Origin: Betaproteobacteria bacterium
GTDB taxonomy: Bacteria > Pseudomonadota > Gammaproteobacteria > Burkholderiales > Rhodocyclaceae
Direction of reading: 5' to 3'
Length of the DNA stretch: 64,000 nt
Assembly (NCBI GenBank): GCA_016709965.1
Contig: JADJLT010000002.1
Span: 1-64,000 of the forward strand
Below are positions 38,354 to 47,794 of this stretch, in pieces. How positions within the stretch are numbered: position 1 is the first letter of the stretch; each line of letters begins with the position of its first letter. The notes beneath the pieces are model-generated. The model was not told the origin of the DNA and did no database searches. It saw nothing but the letters and a program-made list of their open reading frames with translations. The position numbers were made by a program, and so were the translations under genes.

Positions 38354-40315
38354 TTAGCCCTTGAGTTGTTCCAGGATGGCCGGATTTTCCAGCGTCGAGG
38401 TGTCTTGCGTCAATTCCTCGCCCTTGGCCAGACCACGCAGCAAACGGCGCATGATCTTGCCCGAACGGGTCTTCGGCAGATTGTCACCGAAACGAATGTC
38501 TTTCGGCTTGGCAATCGGACCGATTTCCTTGCCCACCCAGTCAGACAGTTCCTTGATGATGCGCTTGGCGTCATCACCTGTCGGGCGTGAGCCCTTCAGC
38601 ACAACGAACGCCACGATCGCTTCACCAGTCAGATCATCCGGACGGCCAACAACAGCAGCCTCTGCAACCAGCGGATTGGCAACCAGCGCAGACTCGATTT
38701 CCATCGTACCCATGCGGTGACCAGAAACGTTCAACACGTCGTCGATACGACCGGTAATGGTGAAGTAGCCAGTATCCTTGTCGCGAATCGCGCCGTCGCC
38801 AGCCAGGTAGTACTTGCCTTGGAAGTCTTGCGGGTAATAAGACTTGACGAAGCGATCATCGTCTTGCCAAATCGTCCGGATCATCGACGGCCAAGGCTTC
38901 TTGCAAACCAGGATACCGCCCTGACCCCATGGCAGATCGGCACCGGTCTCATCGACCACGGCGAACTGGATGCCCGGGAACGGCAGGGTGCAGGAACCCG
39001 GAACCAGCGGCGTAGCGCCCGGCAGCGGGGTGATCATGTGACCACCGGTTTCGGTCTGCCAGAAGGTATCGACGATCGGGCAACGACCGCCGCCGACATT
39101 TTCGTAGTACCACGTCCAGGCAGCCGGATTGATCGGCTCACCGACCGAACCAAGGATGCGCAGCGAAGACAGGTCGTAAGCCTTCGGATGGACGGCCGGG
39201 TTGGTGTCGGAAGACTTGATCAACGAACGGATGGCTGTCGGTGCGGTGTAGAAGATCGAAACCTTGTGATCCTGGATCATCTTCCAGAAACGCCCAGCAT
39301 CCGGGTAGGTCGGAACGCCTTCGAAGACGACTTCGGTTGCACCACAGGCCAGCGGGCCATAGGTGATGTAGGTGTGACCAGTGACCCAGCCGATGTCAGC
39401 CGTACACCAGAAGACGTCCGTCGGCTTGATGTCGAAGGTCCACTTCATGGTCATGATGGCGTGCAGCAGGTAGCCACCCGTAGAGTGCTGAACACCCTTC
39501 GGCTTGCCGGTCGAACCGGATGTGTAGAGCAGGAACAGCGGATGTTCTGCTTCAACCCATTCCGGCTCACAAACATCAGACTGATTGGCAACTGCATCGT
39601 GCAACCAGGTGTCACGACCAGCCAGCATGTTAACATCACCACCGGTTCGCTTGAAGACGATGACGTTCTTGACGGACTCGCAGCCACCCATGGCGAAAGC
39701 TTCGTCAGCGATCGGCTTGAGCGGGATGGCCTTGCCGCCACGGTATTGACCGTCGGAGGTAATCAGGGCAACGGCGCCAGCATCGTGCATGCGGTCACGC
39801 AACGACTGGGCGGAGAAACCGCCGAAAACGATGGAGTGAATGGCGCCGATACGGGCACAAGCCTGCATCGCGCAAATACCTTCGATGGTCATCGGCATGT
39901 AGATGACGACGCGATCACCCTTTTTGACGCCCATGCCACGCAGGGCGTTGGCAAACTTGGAAACCTTGGTCAGCATCTCCTTGTAGGTAACCTTGGTCAC
40001 TTCGCCATTGTCGGCTTCAAAGATGATGGCGACTTTGTCACCCAGGCCAGCCTCAACATTGCGATCAAGGCAGTTGTAAGAAACGTTCAGCTTGCCATCG
40101 GCAAACCATTTGAAGAACGGGGCGTTGGACTCATCCAGCGCCTGGGTAAACGGTTGCTTCCAGGTGATCATTTCACGGGCACGCTTGGCCCAGAATTCCG
40201 GATAATCTGCATCCGCTTCCGCGCACAGCGCCCGGTAGGCGTCCATCCCCGAAACCGCCGCGTTCTTGACCATTTCTTCAGACGGATAAATTAGCTGCAC
40301 GGACTCATTCGACAT
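38354..40315 (-). CDS. acsA: Acetyl-CoA synthetase (AMP-forming)
   Basis: The 653-residue enzyme makes acetyl-CoA from acetate, ATP and CoA through acetyl-AMP. Visible motifs are the P-loop [18 protein letters not shown], the [11 protein letters not shown] core, the hinge region [17 protein letters not shown] and the C-terminal [14 protein letters not shown], whose Lys is the known acetylation site. The ATG at 40315 is chosen over an upstream start because AGGAG lies 8 bases before it and the N-terminus then fits the family. Location next to the symporter-kinase suggests control by that two-component system. Confidence 0.97.
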   Translation of the reverse strand: MSNESVQLIYPSEEMVKNAAVSGMDAYRALCAEADADYPEFWAKRAREMITWKQPFTQALDESNAPFFKWFADGKLNVSYNCLDRNVEAGLGDKVAIIFEADNGEVTKVTYKEMLTKVSKFANALRGMGVKKGDRVVIYMPMTIEGICAMQACARIGAIHSIVFGGFSAQSLRDRMHDAGAVALITSDGQYRGGKAIPLKPIADEAFAMGGCESVKNVIVFKRTGGDVNMLAGRDTWLHDAVANQSDVCEPEWVEAEHPLFLLYTSGSTGKPKGVQHSTGGYLLHAIMTMKWTFDIKPTDVFWCTADIGWVTGHTYITYGPLACGATEVVFEGVPTYPDAGRFWKMIQDHKVSIFYTAPTAIRSLIKSSDTNPAVHPKAYDLSSLRILGSVGEPINPAAWTWYYENVGGGRCPIVDTFWQTETGGHMITPLPGATPLVPGSCTLPFPGIQFAVVDETGADLPWGQGGILVCKKPWPSMIRTIWQDDDRFVKSYYPQDFQGKYYLAGDGAIRDKDTGYFTITGRIDDVLNVSGHRMGTMEIESALVANPLVAEAAVVGRPDDLTGEAIVAFVVLKGSRPTGDDAKRIIKELSDWVGKEIGPIAKPKDIRFGDNLPKTRSGKIMRRLLRGLAKGEELTQDTSTLENPAILEQLKG

Positions 40316-40567
40316 ATTCTTCTCCTCTGCGGTACTTCGCAATTTACGTTGAAACAACCGATGTAGATCCCGGAAAAATCCCGAGACGGTGTAAAGCCGC
40401 GCAAGCTGGAGAACACTACCCTCCCCCGCCAGCGTTGATGCGGCATTAGACGTCGATATTCTTACAAACGCCTTACGAAATCACGCTGCGGCGCAGCAAT
40501 TGAGGGGATTCCGGAAGCTTGCCAGTCGCGTGATAAACTTCCCGTCCTCCTTTTTCCGAATCCCACG

Positions 40568-41104
40568 ATGAGTTCACCGATCAAATCTCTCGAGTCCCTA
40601 ATCTTCGCCAGCCGCTGGATTCAGGCCCCGCTCTATGTGGGCCTGATCGTTGCCCAGGTGGTCTATTGCTGGCTGTTCATGGTCGAATTGAGCCATCTGG
40701 TTCATAACGCATTCGACACCGCGCACATTACCGAAACCGATGTCATGCTCACCGTACTCGGCCTGATTGACGTCGTCATGATTGCCAACCTGCTGATCAT
40801 GGTGATTGTCGGCGGGTACGAAACTTTTGTTTCCCGACTTGATCTCGATGACCATCCGGATACGCCTGAATGGTTGTCCCACGTCAATGCAGGTGTTCTC
40901 AAGATCAAGCTTTCGACCGCCATCATCGGCATTTCGTCGATTCACCTGCTGAAAAGCTTTATCAATGCCGCCAACCTGCCCGAGCACACGCTGATGTGGC
41001 AGGTGATCATCCATGTTGTATTCCTTTTTTCCGCCCTGGCCATGGCCCTGGTTGACAAGACCATGACCCAGACCCTCGCATTGCAACATCAAAAAAACCA
41101 CTGA
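40568..41104 (+). CDS. UPF0114 (YqhA) family membrane protein
   Basis: The 178-residue inner-membrane protein has four hydrophobic segments. Typical UPF0114 text includes [31 protein letters not shown] and [18 protein letters not shown]. The function of the family is not settled. It ends 13 bases before the fumarase start on the same strand, so the two are likely cotranscribed. Confidence 0.9.
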   Translation: MSSPIKSLESLIFASRWIQAPLYVGLIVAQVVYCWLFMVELSHLVHNAFDTAHITETDVMLTVLGLIDVVMIANLLIMVIVGGYETFVSRLDLDDHPDTPEWLSHVNAGVLKIKLSTAIIGISSIHLLKSFINAANLPEHTLMWQVIIHVVFLFSALAMALVDKTMTQTLALQHQKNH

Positions 41105-41117
41105 CCCGGAGTTGCGC

Positions 41118-42650
41118 ATGACCGCCATCAAACAAGAAGATCTGATCCAGTCCGTTGCCGATGCCTTCCAGTACATCAGCTACTATCACCCACTGGACTA
41201 CATCAAGGCACTTGGTGAAGCCTATGACCGCGAGGAATCCCCCGCCGCCAAGGACGCCATCGCCCAAATCCTGACTAACTCACGCATGTCGGCCGAAGGC
41301 CATCGCCCGATCTGCCAGGACACCGGGATTGGCATGGTATTCATCAAGGTCGGGATGCAGGTTACCTGGCCTGACGCCACCATGAGCATTCAGCAGATGA
41401 TTGACGAAGGCGTCCGTCGTGCCTACGGCAACCCGGACAATCCGCTACGCGCCTCGGTGCTGGCCGACCCCGCAGGTGCCCGCAAGAACACCAAGGACAA
41501 CACCCCGGCCGTCGTCCATTTCGAGATCGTTCCCGGACATCATGTTGAAGTGATCTGTGCCGCCAAGGGCGGCGGCTCGGAAGCCAAATCCAAGTTCGCC
41601 ATGCTCAATCCTTCCGACGATCTGGTCGACTGGGTGCTGCACAAGATTCCGGAAATGGGCGCTGGCTGGTGCCCGCCCGGCATCATCGGCATCGGCATCG
41701 GCGGCACGCCTGAAAAGGCCATGCTGCTGGCCAAGGAATCGATCATGGCCCCGGTTGATATCCACGAACTGAAGGCCAAGGCTGCTACGGGTGCGAAGCT
41801 GACCCGCCCGGAAGAGCTGCGCCTCGAACTGATGGAAAAGATCAATGCACTGGGCGTTGGCGCCCAAGGCCTCGGCGGCCTGACCACCGTGCTCGACGTC
41901 AAGGTTCTGGACTACCCCTGCCATGCGGCCAACCTGCCGGTCGCTCTGGTCCCGAACTGCGCCGCAACCCGCCACTGCCATTTCCATCTCGACGGTTCCG
42001 GCCCGGCCAAGCTGGAAGTGCCGAAGCTGGAAGACTGGCCGGCCGTCACTTGGACGCCGGATCTCAAGTCCGCCACCCAGGTCAATCTGAATACACTGAC
42101 CAAGGAAGAAGTTGCCGCCTGGAAGCCGGGCCAAAAGCTGCTCCTCAACGGCAAGATGCTGACCGGCCGCGACGCCGCTCACAAGCGAATTGCCGACATG
42201 TTGGCCAAGGGGGAGAAGTTGCCGGTGGACTTCACCAACCGCGTCATTTACTACGTCGGCCCGGTCGATCCAGTGCGTGATGAAGTTGTCGGACCGGCCG
42301 GCCCGACCACCGGCACGCGCATGGACAAGTTCACCCGCATGATGCTTGAACAAACCGGCCTGATCTCGATGATCGGCAAGTCCGAGCGCGGCCCGATTGC
42401 CATCGAGGCGATCAAGGACAACAAGTCGGCCTACCTGATGGCCGTCGGCGGCGCCGCCTACCTGGTGGCCAAGGCGATCAAGTCAGCCAAGGTCGTCGGC
42501 TTCGCGGATCTCGGTATGGAAGCGATTTACGAGTTCGATGTCGAGAACATGCCGGTGACCGTTGCAGTGGACTCCTCAGGCATTAGTGTTCACAACACCG
42601 GGCCGAAAGAATGGCAGATCAAGATTGGCAAGATTCCTGTCGCTGCGTGA
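41118..42650 (+). CDS. fumA: Class I fumarate hydratase (iron-sulphur type)
   Basis: This 510-residue oxygen-sensitive enzyme interconverts fumarate and malate using a [4Fe-4S] cluster. The likely cluster ligands are the cysteines in RPICQDTGIGM, GAGWCPPG and LVPNCAATRH. The N- and C-terminal (alpha and beta) domains are fused, as in FumA/FumB. The end carries the EFDVENMPVTVAVDSSG motif of the beta domain. The ATG at 41118 is preferred to a TTG two codons earlier. A terminator follows. Confidence 0.95.
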   Translation: MTAIKQEDLIQSVADAFQYISYYHPLDYIKALGEAYDREESPAAKDAIAQILTNSRMSAEGHRPICQDTGIGMVFIKVGMQVTWPDATMSIQQMIDEGVRRAYGNPDNPLRASVLADPAGARKNTKDNTPAVVHFEIVPGHHVEVICAAKGGGSEAKSKFAMLNPSDDLVDWVLHKIPEMGAGWCPPGIIGIGIGGTPEKAMLLAKESIMAPVDIHELKAKAATGAKLTRPEELRLELMEKINALGVGAQGLGGLTTVLDVKVLDYPCHAANLPVALVPNCAATRHCHFHLDGSGPAKLEVPKLEDWPAVTWTPDLKSATQVNLNTLTKEEVAAWKPGQKLLLNGKMLTGRDAAHKRIADMLAKGEKLPVDFTNRVIYYVGPVDPVRDEVVGPAGPTTGTRMDKFTRMMLEQTGLISMIGKSERGPIAIEAIKDNKSAYLMAVGGAAYLVAKAIKSAKVVGFADLGMEAIYEFDVENMPVTVAVDSSGISVHNTGPKEWQIKIGKIPVAA

Positions 42651-42666
42651 TAGAAATCACCCACAT

Positions 42667-42692
42667 AAAACCCGGCAAATGCCGGGTTTTTT
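42667..42692 (+). terminator. Rho-independent terminator after fumarase
   Basis: AAAACCCGGC and GCCGGGTTTT form the stem around AAAT, followed by further T residues. Confidence 0.9.
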
Positions 42693-42783
42693 GCGCCTGC
42701 TCGATGATTTACCAGAGAGCACCAGATCACGCTGTTGGATACAATGTGAGTACAATTAGTGATTCAATAGACCGCGCATAATC

Positions 42784-44817
42784 ATGGACACGGGCAAGCT
42801 GAGCGACTCCTTTCATGCCTCATTGCAACGCGCAATCGTTGACGGGTCGCCCAATGGAGTTCTGGTCGTCAATCAGGACAGTGCAGTCGTTTCAGTTAAT
42901 GAGCGATTTTTTTCTGTTTGGGGACTGCCCATACCGGCATCACCAATTGATAACTTGCTATTCACACCAGATTCAAACCAGCTCAATCAGGTAGCTCTGC
43001 TGGTCGAGCACCCCGAGTCCTTTATCGAGCGCGTACTTGAGTTGTACGCGAATCCAGAGATGGAAGACATCTGCGACATCCTTCTGAAGGATGGACGTAC
43101 GCTACAGCGCCATTCAACGCCACTACGCAGCAGCAGTGGTGAATATCTGGGGCGAGTCTGGTATTTCCAGGATATCACCGAGATTATCAATTCAAGGCTA
43201 GCGCTCGATGCCAGCGAGACACGTTACCAAACTGTATTCCAGACAACGTTTGATGTGATCGCCATCACACGCTTGAAAGACGGCGTTTATATCGACATTA
43301 ACGACGCATTTATCGAAAAAATCGGTTACACGCGGGATGAACTCATCGGGCAGAGCGCACTGACCCTCAACATCTGGTTCGACCCCGCGGATCGCCAACG
43401 CTTTGCCGAGCGGATTCGCAATGGTGAGGACAAGTTGCTCCTTGAGGCACGCTTTCGCAAAAAAACTGGCGAAATATTCTGGGGAATGTTCTCGGTTTCT
43501 CGAATAGAGCTGGATGGCGTCACTTGCCTATTGTCGATTACCCGCGACATCACGCCCACCAAAATGGCTCAGGACGAACTGATCGGGCATCACAAACAAC
43601 TTGAAAAACTGGTCGAAGAACGTACCGCCGAGCTGAGCAAAGCCAAGGAATCTGCAGAAGCAGCCAGCGTAGCAAAGAGCGCATTCCTGGCCAACATGAG
43701 CCACGAAATCCGGACGCCGCTCAACGCCATTAACGGCATGGCGCATCTGATCCGTCGTGGCGGCTTGACACCACGACAATTCGAACAGATCGACAAACTG
43801 GAAGCAGCCGGCACCCACCTGTTGAACATCATCAACACGGTGCTTGAACTTTCAAAAATCGAAGCAGGAAAAGTCACACTTACCCAAACGAAAATTCAGG
43901 TCGACAGTATTCTCGCCAACGTCACCTCGATGCTGCAAGCTCGCGCCCAGCATCAGCGTCTGCGCCTGATTACCGAAGCTGACCCCACGCCGCCCAACCT
44001 TTTGGGCGATGCCACAGCCTTGCAACAAGCGGTGCTCAACTACGCGGCCAATGCCATCAAATTCACCGAGGCCGGCCAAGTCACTCTGCGCGTTCGCCTG
44101 CTTGAAGACAATGCTGAGGACGCCCTGCTCTGCTTCGAAGTCGAGGATACCGGCATTGGCATCGAGGACCATGTGTTGTCCAAACTATTCTCTGCATTTG
44201 AACAGGCGGACAATACGATTACACGAAAATATGGGGGCTCCGGATTAGGACTGGCAATTACCAAGCGGCTGGCGGAACTCATGGGCGGCACTGTCGGTGC
44301 CAGCAGCGAATTGGGAAAAGGCAGTCTTTTCTGGTTGACCGTAAGACTGAAAAAAAAGCTCTATACAGCATCCAACGTCATGCCTCGCACGCTCGAAAGT
44401 CCTGAACAAATACTGATCAAACGCTTTCCAGGGCACCGTGTTCTGGTGGTTGATGACGAACCGATCAATCGGGAAATTGCCGCCTCCATGCTGGAAGATG
44501 CAGGACAAATCGTGACCTTGGCCGACGATGGCTGCCAGGCTGTCGGCATGCTGGAAAGCCAAAGGTTTGATGTAATCCTGATGGACATGCAAATGCCGAA
44601 CATGGATGGCTTGCAGGCTACCCGGTTGATTCGCTCACTGCCTGTTGGCGCGAAAGTGGCGATCATTGCCATGACCGCCAATGCCTTTGAAGAAGACCGG
44701 ATGCGTTGCCTTGAGGCGGGCATGAACGACTTTGTCGCCAAGCCGATCGAACCGCAAAATCTGTTCGCCGCTATCCTTCGTTCGCTCGAGCAGGCCACCG
44801 CGGCGGCAACACATTGA
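42784..44817 (+). CDS. Hybrid sensor histidine kinase (PAS-PAS-HisKA-HATPase-REC)
   Basis: The 677-residue cytoplasmic kinase has no membrane span. Two PAS domains cover about residues 15-260 (PNGVLVVNQDSAVVSVNERF; VYIDINDAFIEKIGYTRDEL). A coiled coil follows at about 260-300. HisKA carries NMSHEIRTPLNAINGM, and the ATPase domain carries VLNYAANAIKF, VEDTGIGIED and GGSGLGLAITKRL. The C-terminal receiver has its phospho-Asp in VILMDMQMPNMDG and Lys in FVAKPIEPQNL. No phosphotransfer domain or partner regulator is adjacent, so its target is unknown. Confidence 0.93.
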   Translation: MDTGKLSDSFHASLQRAIVDGSPNGVLVVNQDSAVVSVNERFFSVWGLPIPASPIDNLLFTPDSNQLNQVALLVEHPESFIERVLELYANPEMEDICDILLKDGRTLQRHSTPLRSSSGEYLGRVWYFQDITEIINSRLALDASETRYQTVFQTTFDVIAITRLKDGVYIDINDAFIEKIGYTRDELIGQSALTLNIWFDPADRQRFAERIRNGEDKLLLEARFRKKTGEIFWGMFSVSRIELDGVTCLLSITRDITPTKMAQDELIGHHKQLEKLVEERTAELSKAKESAEAASVAKSAFLANMSHEIRTPLNAINGMAHLIRRGGLTPRQFEQIDKLEAAGTHLLNIINTVLELSKIEAGKVTLTQTKIQVDSILANVTSMLQARAQHQRLRLITEADPTPPNLLGDATALQQAVLNYAANAIKFTEAGQVTLRVRLLEDNAEDALLCFEVEDTGIGIEDHVLSKLFSAFEQADNTITRKYGGSGLGLAITKRLAELMGGTVGASSELGKGSLFWLTVRLKKKLYTASNVMPRTLESPEQILIKRFPGHRVLVVDDEPINREIAASMLEDAGQIVTLADDGCQAVGMLESQRFDVILMDMQMPNMDGLQATRLIRSLPVGAKVAIIAMTANAFEEDRMRCLEAGMNDFVAKPIEPQNLFAAILRSLEQATAAATH

Positions 44818-44882
44818 TCAGCCCATCGGTCCGCGGTGCCGGGTCGCTTGAGTTAGCGCGCTAGACTCCCCCCGCCGACACC

Positions 44883-45653
44883 ATGTTCCGCAAATTCCGC
44901 ATCCTCATTCTGCTGATTATTCTGGCCACCGTTGGCCTTGCTGACTGGCGCAGCAATTCGCGGCTGACCGCTTGGGAACACAGCATCCATGTCGCGATTT
45001 ATCCAATCGCGGGCGATAACTCGCCAGCCACTGCCAACTACATTCGCAGCTTGAACAACGACAGTTTTGCCGAGATCGCCGAATGGATGCAGTTACAGAC
45101 GAAAAATGCCGGCAACTCGGTACTGCAACCGATCATTCTCAACGTCGCGCCGCCGCAGGCCGACATGCCGCCCCTCCCTCCTCGCCCTGCAAGCGCACTG
45201 GACGCCATCTGGTGGAGCCTCAAATTGCGCTGGTGGGCGTCGCAGCATGACCAGATCAGCGGACCAAGACCGAATATCCGGCTATTTGTGCTATTTCACG
45301 ACCCTGAACTCAACGGAGCGGTGCCGCACTCGACGGGTCTGTCGAAAGGACAGATCGGCCTCATCCACGTTTATGCCAGCCGCCAGCAGCGTCGACAAAA
45401 CAGCGTCGTGATTGCCCACGAAATGTTGCACACCTTCGGCGCTACGGACAAATACAACCTCGCCACCCTGCAACCGATCTACCCGGATGGCTATGCTGAA
45501 CCACAACGCAATCCGCGTTTGCCACAGGAAATGGCGGAAATCATGGGGGGGCGCACGCCGATTGACGAACAAACGGCCGAAATGCCCGCCAGCCTTGCTG
45601 ACACGCTGATTGGCCCGGCGACGGCACGAGAAATCGGACTGCTGCGCCCCTAA
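44883..45653 (+). CDS. Membrane-anchored metalloprotease-like protein of unknown family
   Basis: The 256-residue protein starts with one hydrophobic segment (ILILLIILATVGLADW) that should act as a signal anchor. Near residue 180 it has a zinc-protease motif HEMLHTFGATDKY, matching HExxH with a nearby Asp/Glu set; later text is EMAEIMGG. The N-terminal part is proline rich (PPQADMPPLPPRP). It probably faces the periplasm. Substrate and partners are unknown. It is the last gene on the plus strand before a convergent CorA-like gene. Confidence 0.75.
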   Translation: MFRKFRILILLIILATVGLADWRSNSRLTAWEHSIHVAIYPIAGDNSPATANYIRSLNNDSFAEIAEWMQLQTKNAGNSVLQPIILNVAPPQADMPPLPPRPASALDAIWWSLKLRWWASQHDQISGPRPNIRLFVLFHDPELNGAVPHSTGLSKGQIGLIHVYASRQQRRQNSVVIAHEMLHTFGATDKYNLATLQPIYPDGYAEPQRNPRLPQEMAEIMGGRTPIDEQTAEMPASLADTLIGPATAREIGLLRP

Positions 45654-45670
45654 CTGCGGGATCAAAGTCA

Positions 45671-45715
45671 TTGCTACGGTCAACCGGAAAAAATAGCCAA
45701 AATCGAAATTTCCGA
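45671..45715 (+). repeat. Dispersed repeat copy d (intergenic)
   Basis: The copy starts TTGCTACGGTCAACCGG and continues with an A-run, AGCCAAAATCGAAATTTCC. It lies between two convergent genes and is the clearest full-length copy of the family. Confidence 0.65.
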
Positions 45716-45726
45716 TTCGCCGCTTT

Positions 45727-47385
45727 TTAGCGTTCCGTCTTGCCCACCACGCCCCACAGCGCACGGAACTTGCCGACCAGCGTCAGTTTTTCATCCGACA
45801 AGGCCTCCAGGAAATCAGACAGGCGTTTCGATTTGGCAACCGCAAAGAGGACCAGCACGATAAATACCGTGGTGGCGACCAGCCCATGCAGCCCCCGCTC
45901 CAGCACTGAACCCTCGCCAAACGAAATGATGTTCATGCCGAAATAACCAGTCGTCACCGTGGCGATCAAACCAAGAATGGTAATCACAGTCAGCCGGACC
46001 ACCGTATTGGACTGCCGACGCTGCGAATCGCTGTCCAGGTAATGACTCATCTCGCGGATTTCATCGCGCACGTCATCGTACATGGCGTCGTTGTGCAAAT
46101 GATTCGAGCACAGACGGTACATGGTCTGCACGTGCGGCCGTTCGGAAAGCTCATGGAACCAGTAGCGGTGCGTAAAGCGCAGAAAGGTTTCAAAGTTGGC
46201 CCGGATACGACGCTTGAAGCGACGAACCGAAACATCGTCACGAATATCGAGATCATTGACGGCGTCGACGAGGACTTCCGAAAACGCCAGCAGCGACGCC
46301 CGATGCAGGTGGGCAATCAGAAAAACGATGAAATACTGGTGCCGGAACTGAGCCAGAACCCCACGTTCACCATCCACGAAAAACGGGAACGCCGCATCGC
46401 CAACGACGGTAAACGCATTGCCGGTACACATGAAACGCGTATTCGGGCCGGCCTCGCTGTTGGTCCAGAACCGGTCCTGGCAGAACCGATTTTCAAACTC
46501 GATGACCCCCGGTTCGTTAATCGGCAGTGTCTCATTTGGGTGCAAGGTGGTCGCAAAACCAATGCGCACCCAATCCTCGCGGGTCAGTTTGCGCGGCTCG
46601 TCGATAGCGAGATAAGCCATCACCGGCATGCGCTGATATTCGATCAGGCGGTAGCGCAAGCTCCCGACCTCATCGGAATGCGCCAGCACCATCGGCCGCA
46701 ACAGACTGGCCCAATGCTCGGAAATGCAGGGGCTGCGATGCTGGCAGACATAACTCAGGTATTTCTCCCGCTTTTCGGCATCGGAACGCGCAATCACCTG
46801 ACCATCAACGCCGATCCACTCGGCCAGATAGACGTTGTGGAGCCCCTCGCCACCCTCCTCCCAACCCGAGGGATAGGCACGACCAAAGCGGAATAGCAGG
46901 TCGCGCGCCGTAGCTAGCGGCAATTCATCGGCACGTACTTCGAGATTGAGCAGCACGACATCCAGGTCGTGGAAAAAATACAGGTCAAGATGAACCAGCT
47001 TCAAGGTAATCGGTGCCTGTCCCTTGCGCAGGACCAATCGCAAGCTGGCAATATCCTTGCGCCGAAAGACGTGCATCGGCGAATTGCCCGGCGGGTCACC
47101 CGGCCGCGAATTTCGCGAACGGCCTTCCCCATACAAAAAGCGCTGCACATAAGGCAGAAACGAGACAAATTCCCGATAATGCCGCTCCTCGAACTGACTC
47201 GAGTCCTCCATGAATTCGTCATCAATACGGTGCCAGGGATGAGGCTCCTTGCACGACTCAAAAACTTCCCAGTGCCTTCCTTCGGTGCCACTCACCGTCA
47301 ATGGCTCAAGTTGCAGCGGCCAAACCAGACTGGCGTGGAACAAGCGAACCCTGCCCGCGTCGGTATCGCCAAGAGACTCAGTCAT
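45727..47385 (-). CDS. CorA-like divalent metal transporter, divergent
   Basis: The 552-residue protein has a long cytoplasmic domain and two C-terminal spans at about residues 460-525. The CorA signature GMN appears between them in TTGYFGMNIISFGEG. This predicts a pentameric Mg2+ or related divalent cation channel in the inner membrane. The cytoplasmic domain is longer than in ordinary CorA (about 320-370 residues in all) and not otherwise recognised. It stands alone on the minus strand. Confidence 0.8.
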   Translation of the reverse strand: MTESLGDTDAGRVRLFHASLVWPLQLEPLTVSGTEGRHWEVFESCKEPHPWHRIDDEFMEDSSQFEERHYREFVSFLPYVQRFLYGEGRSRNSRPGDPPGNSPMHVFRRKDIASLRLVLRKGQAPITLKLVHLDLYFFHDLDVVLLNLEVRADELPLATARDLLFRFGRAYPSGWEEGGEGLHNVYLAEWIGVDGQVIARSDAEKREKYLSYVCQHRSPCISEHWASLLRPMVLAHSDEVGSLRYRLIEYQRMPVMAYLAIDEPRKLTREDWVRIGFATTLHPNETLPINEPGVIEFENRFCQDRFWTNSEAGPNTRFMCTGNAFTVVGDAAFPFFVDGERGVLAQFRHQYFIVFLIAHLHRASLLAFSEVLVDAVNDLDIRDDVSVRRFKRRIRANFETFLRFTHRYWFHELSERPHVQTMYRLCSNHLHNDAMYDDVRDEIREMSHYLDSDSQRRQSNTVVRLTVITILGLIATVTTGYFGMNIISFGEGSVLERGLHGLVATTVFIVLVLFAVAKSKRLSDFLEALSDEKLTLVGKFRALWGVVGKTER

Positions 47386-47586
47386 GCAATCTTCCCCGCC
47401 TGTTCATGTTTATCGGCATTCCTGATTCATCCTCAATATCGACGAAGTATCCAACAATTAGCGCCGGATTGCCTGCCGGATACTCGCAAATTTTCGATCG
47501 AATTCCACAGCACCTCAAGCCCTTGATTTTCAGCACGAAGTGAACGATAGTTACGCTTCTTCTGAATTTCCCCCACCGAATCCCGC

Positions 47587-47697
47587 ATGAACGCAAACCG
47601 TACCTCCCGCCAATTCTCTGCACTTGCAGTTGAACCGGTCGTCGTACGCGTAGTCGTAGTAGGCGTCGTCAAGCACGCGCCGTCGCGGATCGGGTAA
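47587..47697 (+). CDS. Valine-rich leader peptide of the ilvBN attenuator
   Basis: A 36-residue open frame starts with ATG at 47587 and contains VVVRVVVVGVV, eight valine codons within eleven positions following another VEP. It ends in TAA at 47697. A terminator hairpin begins 25 bases later and ilvB starts about 100 bases downstream. This matches transcription attenuation by charged tRNA-Val, as known for ilv leaders such as ivbL. Leucine and isoleucine are rare in the peptide (one each), so valine appears to be the main signal. A full antiterminator pairing was not modelled. Confidence 0.85.
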   Translation: MNANRTSRQFSALAVEPVVVRVVVVGVVKHAPSRIG

Positions 47698-47719
47698 GCA
47701 GAAGCAGCACAGAACCCCA

Positions 47720-47750
47720 AACCCCGCCGGCGAAAACCGGCGGGGTTTTG
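47720..47750 (+). terminator. ilvBN attenuator terminator
   Basis: CCCCGCCGG (47722-47730) pairs with CCGGCGGGG (47737-47745) around a 6-base loop and is followed by TTTTGTTTT. It stands between the valine-rich leader and ilvB. Confidence 0.9.
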
Positions 47751-47794
47751 TTTTGGAACCCGCCGGTTAAGCCACCCACCCAAAGGAAATCTCC

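Noticed and set aside
38717..40294. 525-codon open frame on the plus strand opposite acsA
   Set aside because: It is a shadow of the acetyl-CoA synthetase gene. The product has no family features and acsA is certain.
41445..42353. 302-codon open frame opposite fumarase
   Set aside because: It is a shadow of a well-supported class I fumarase gene.
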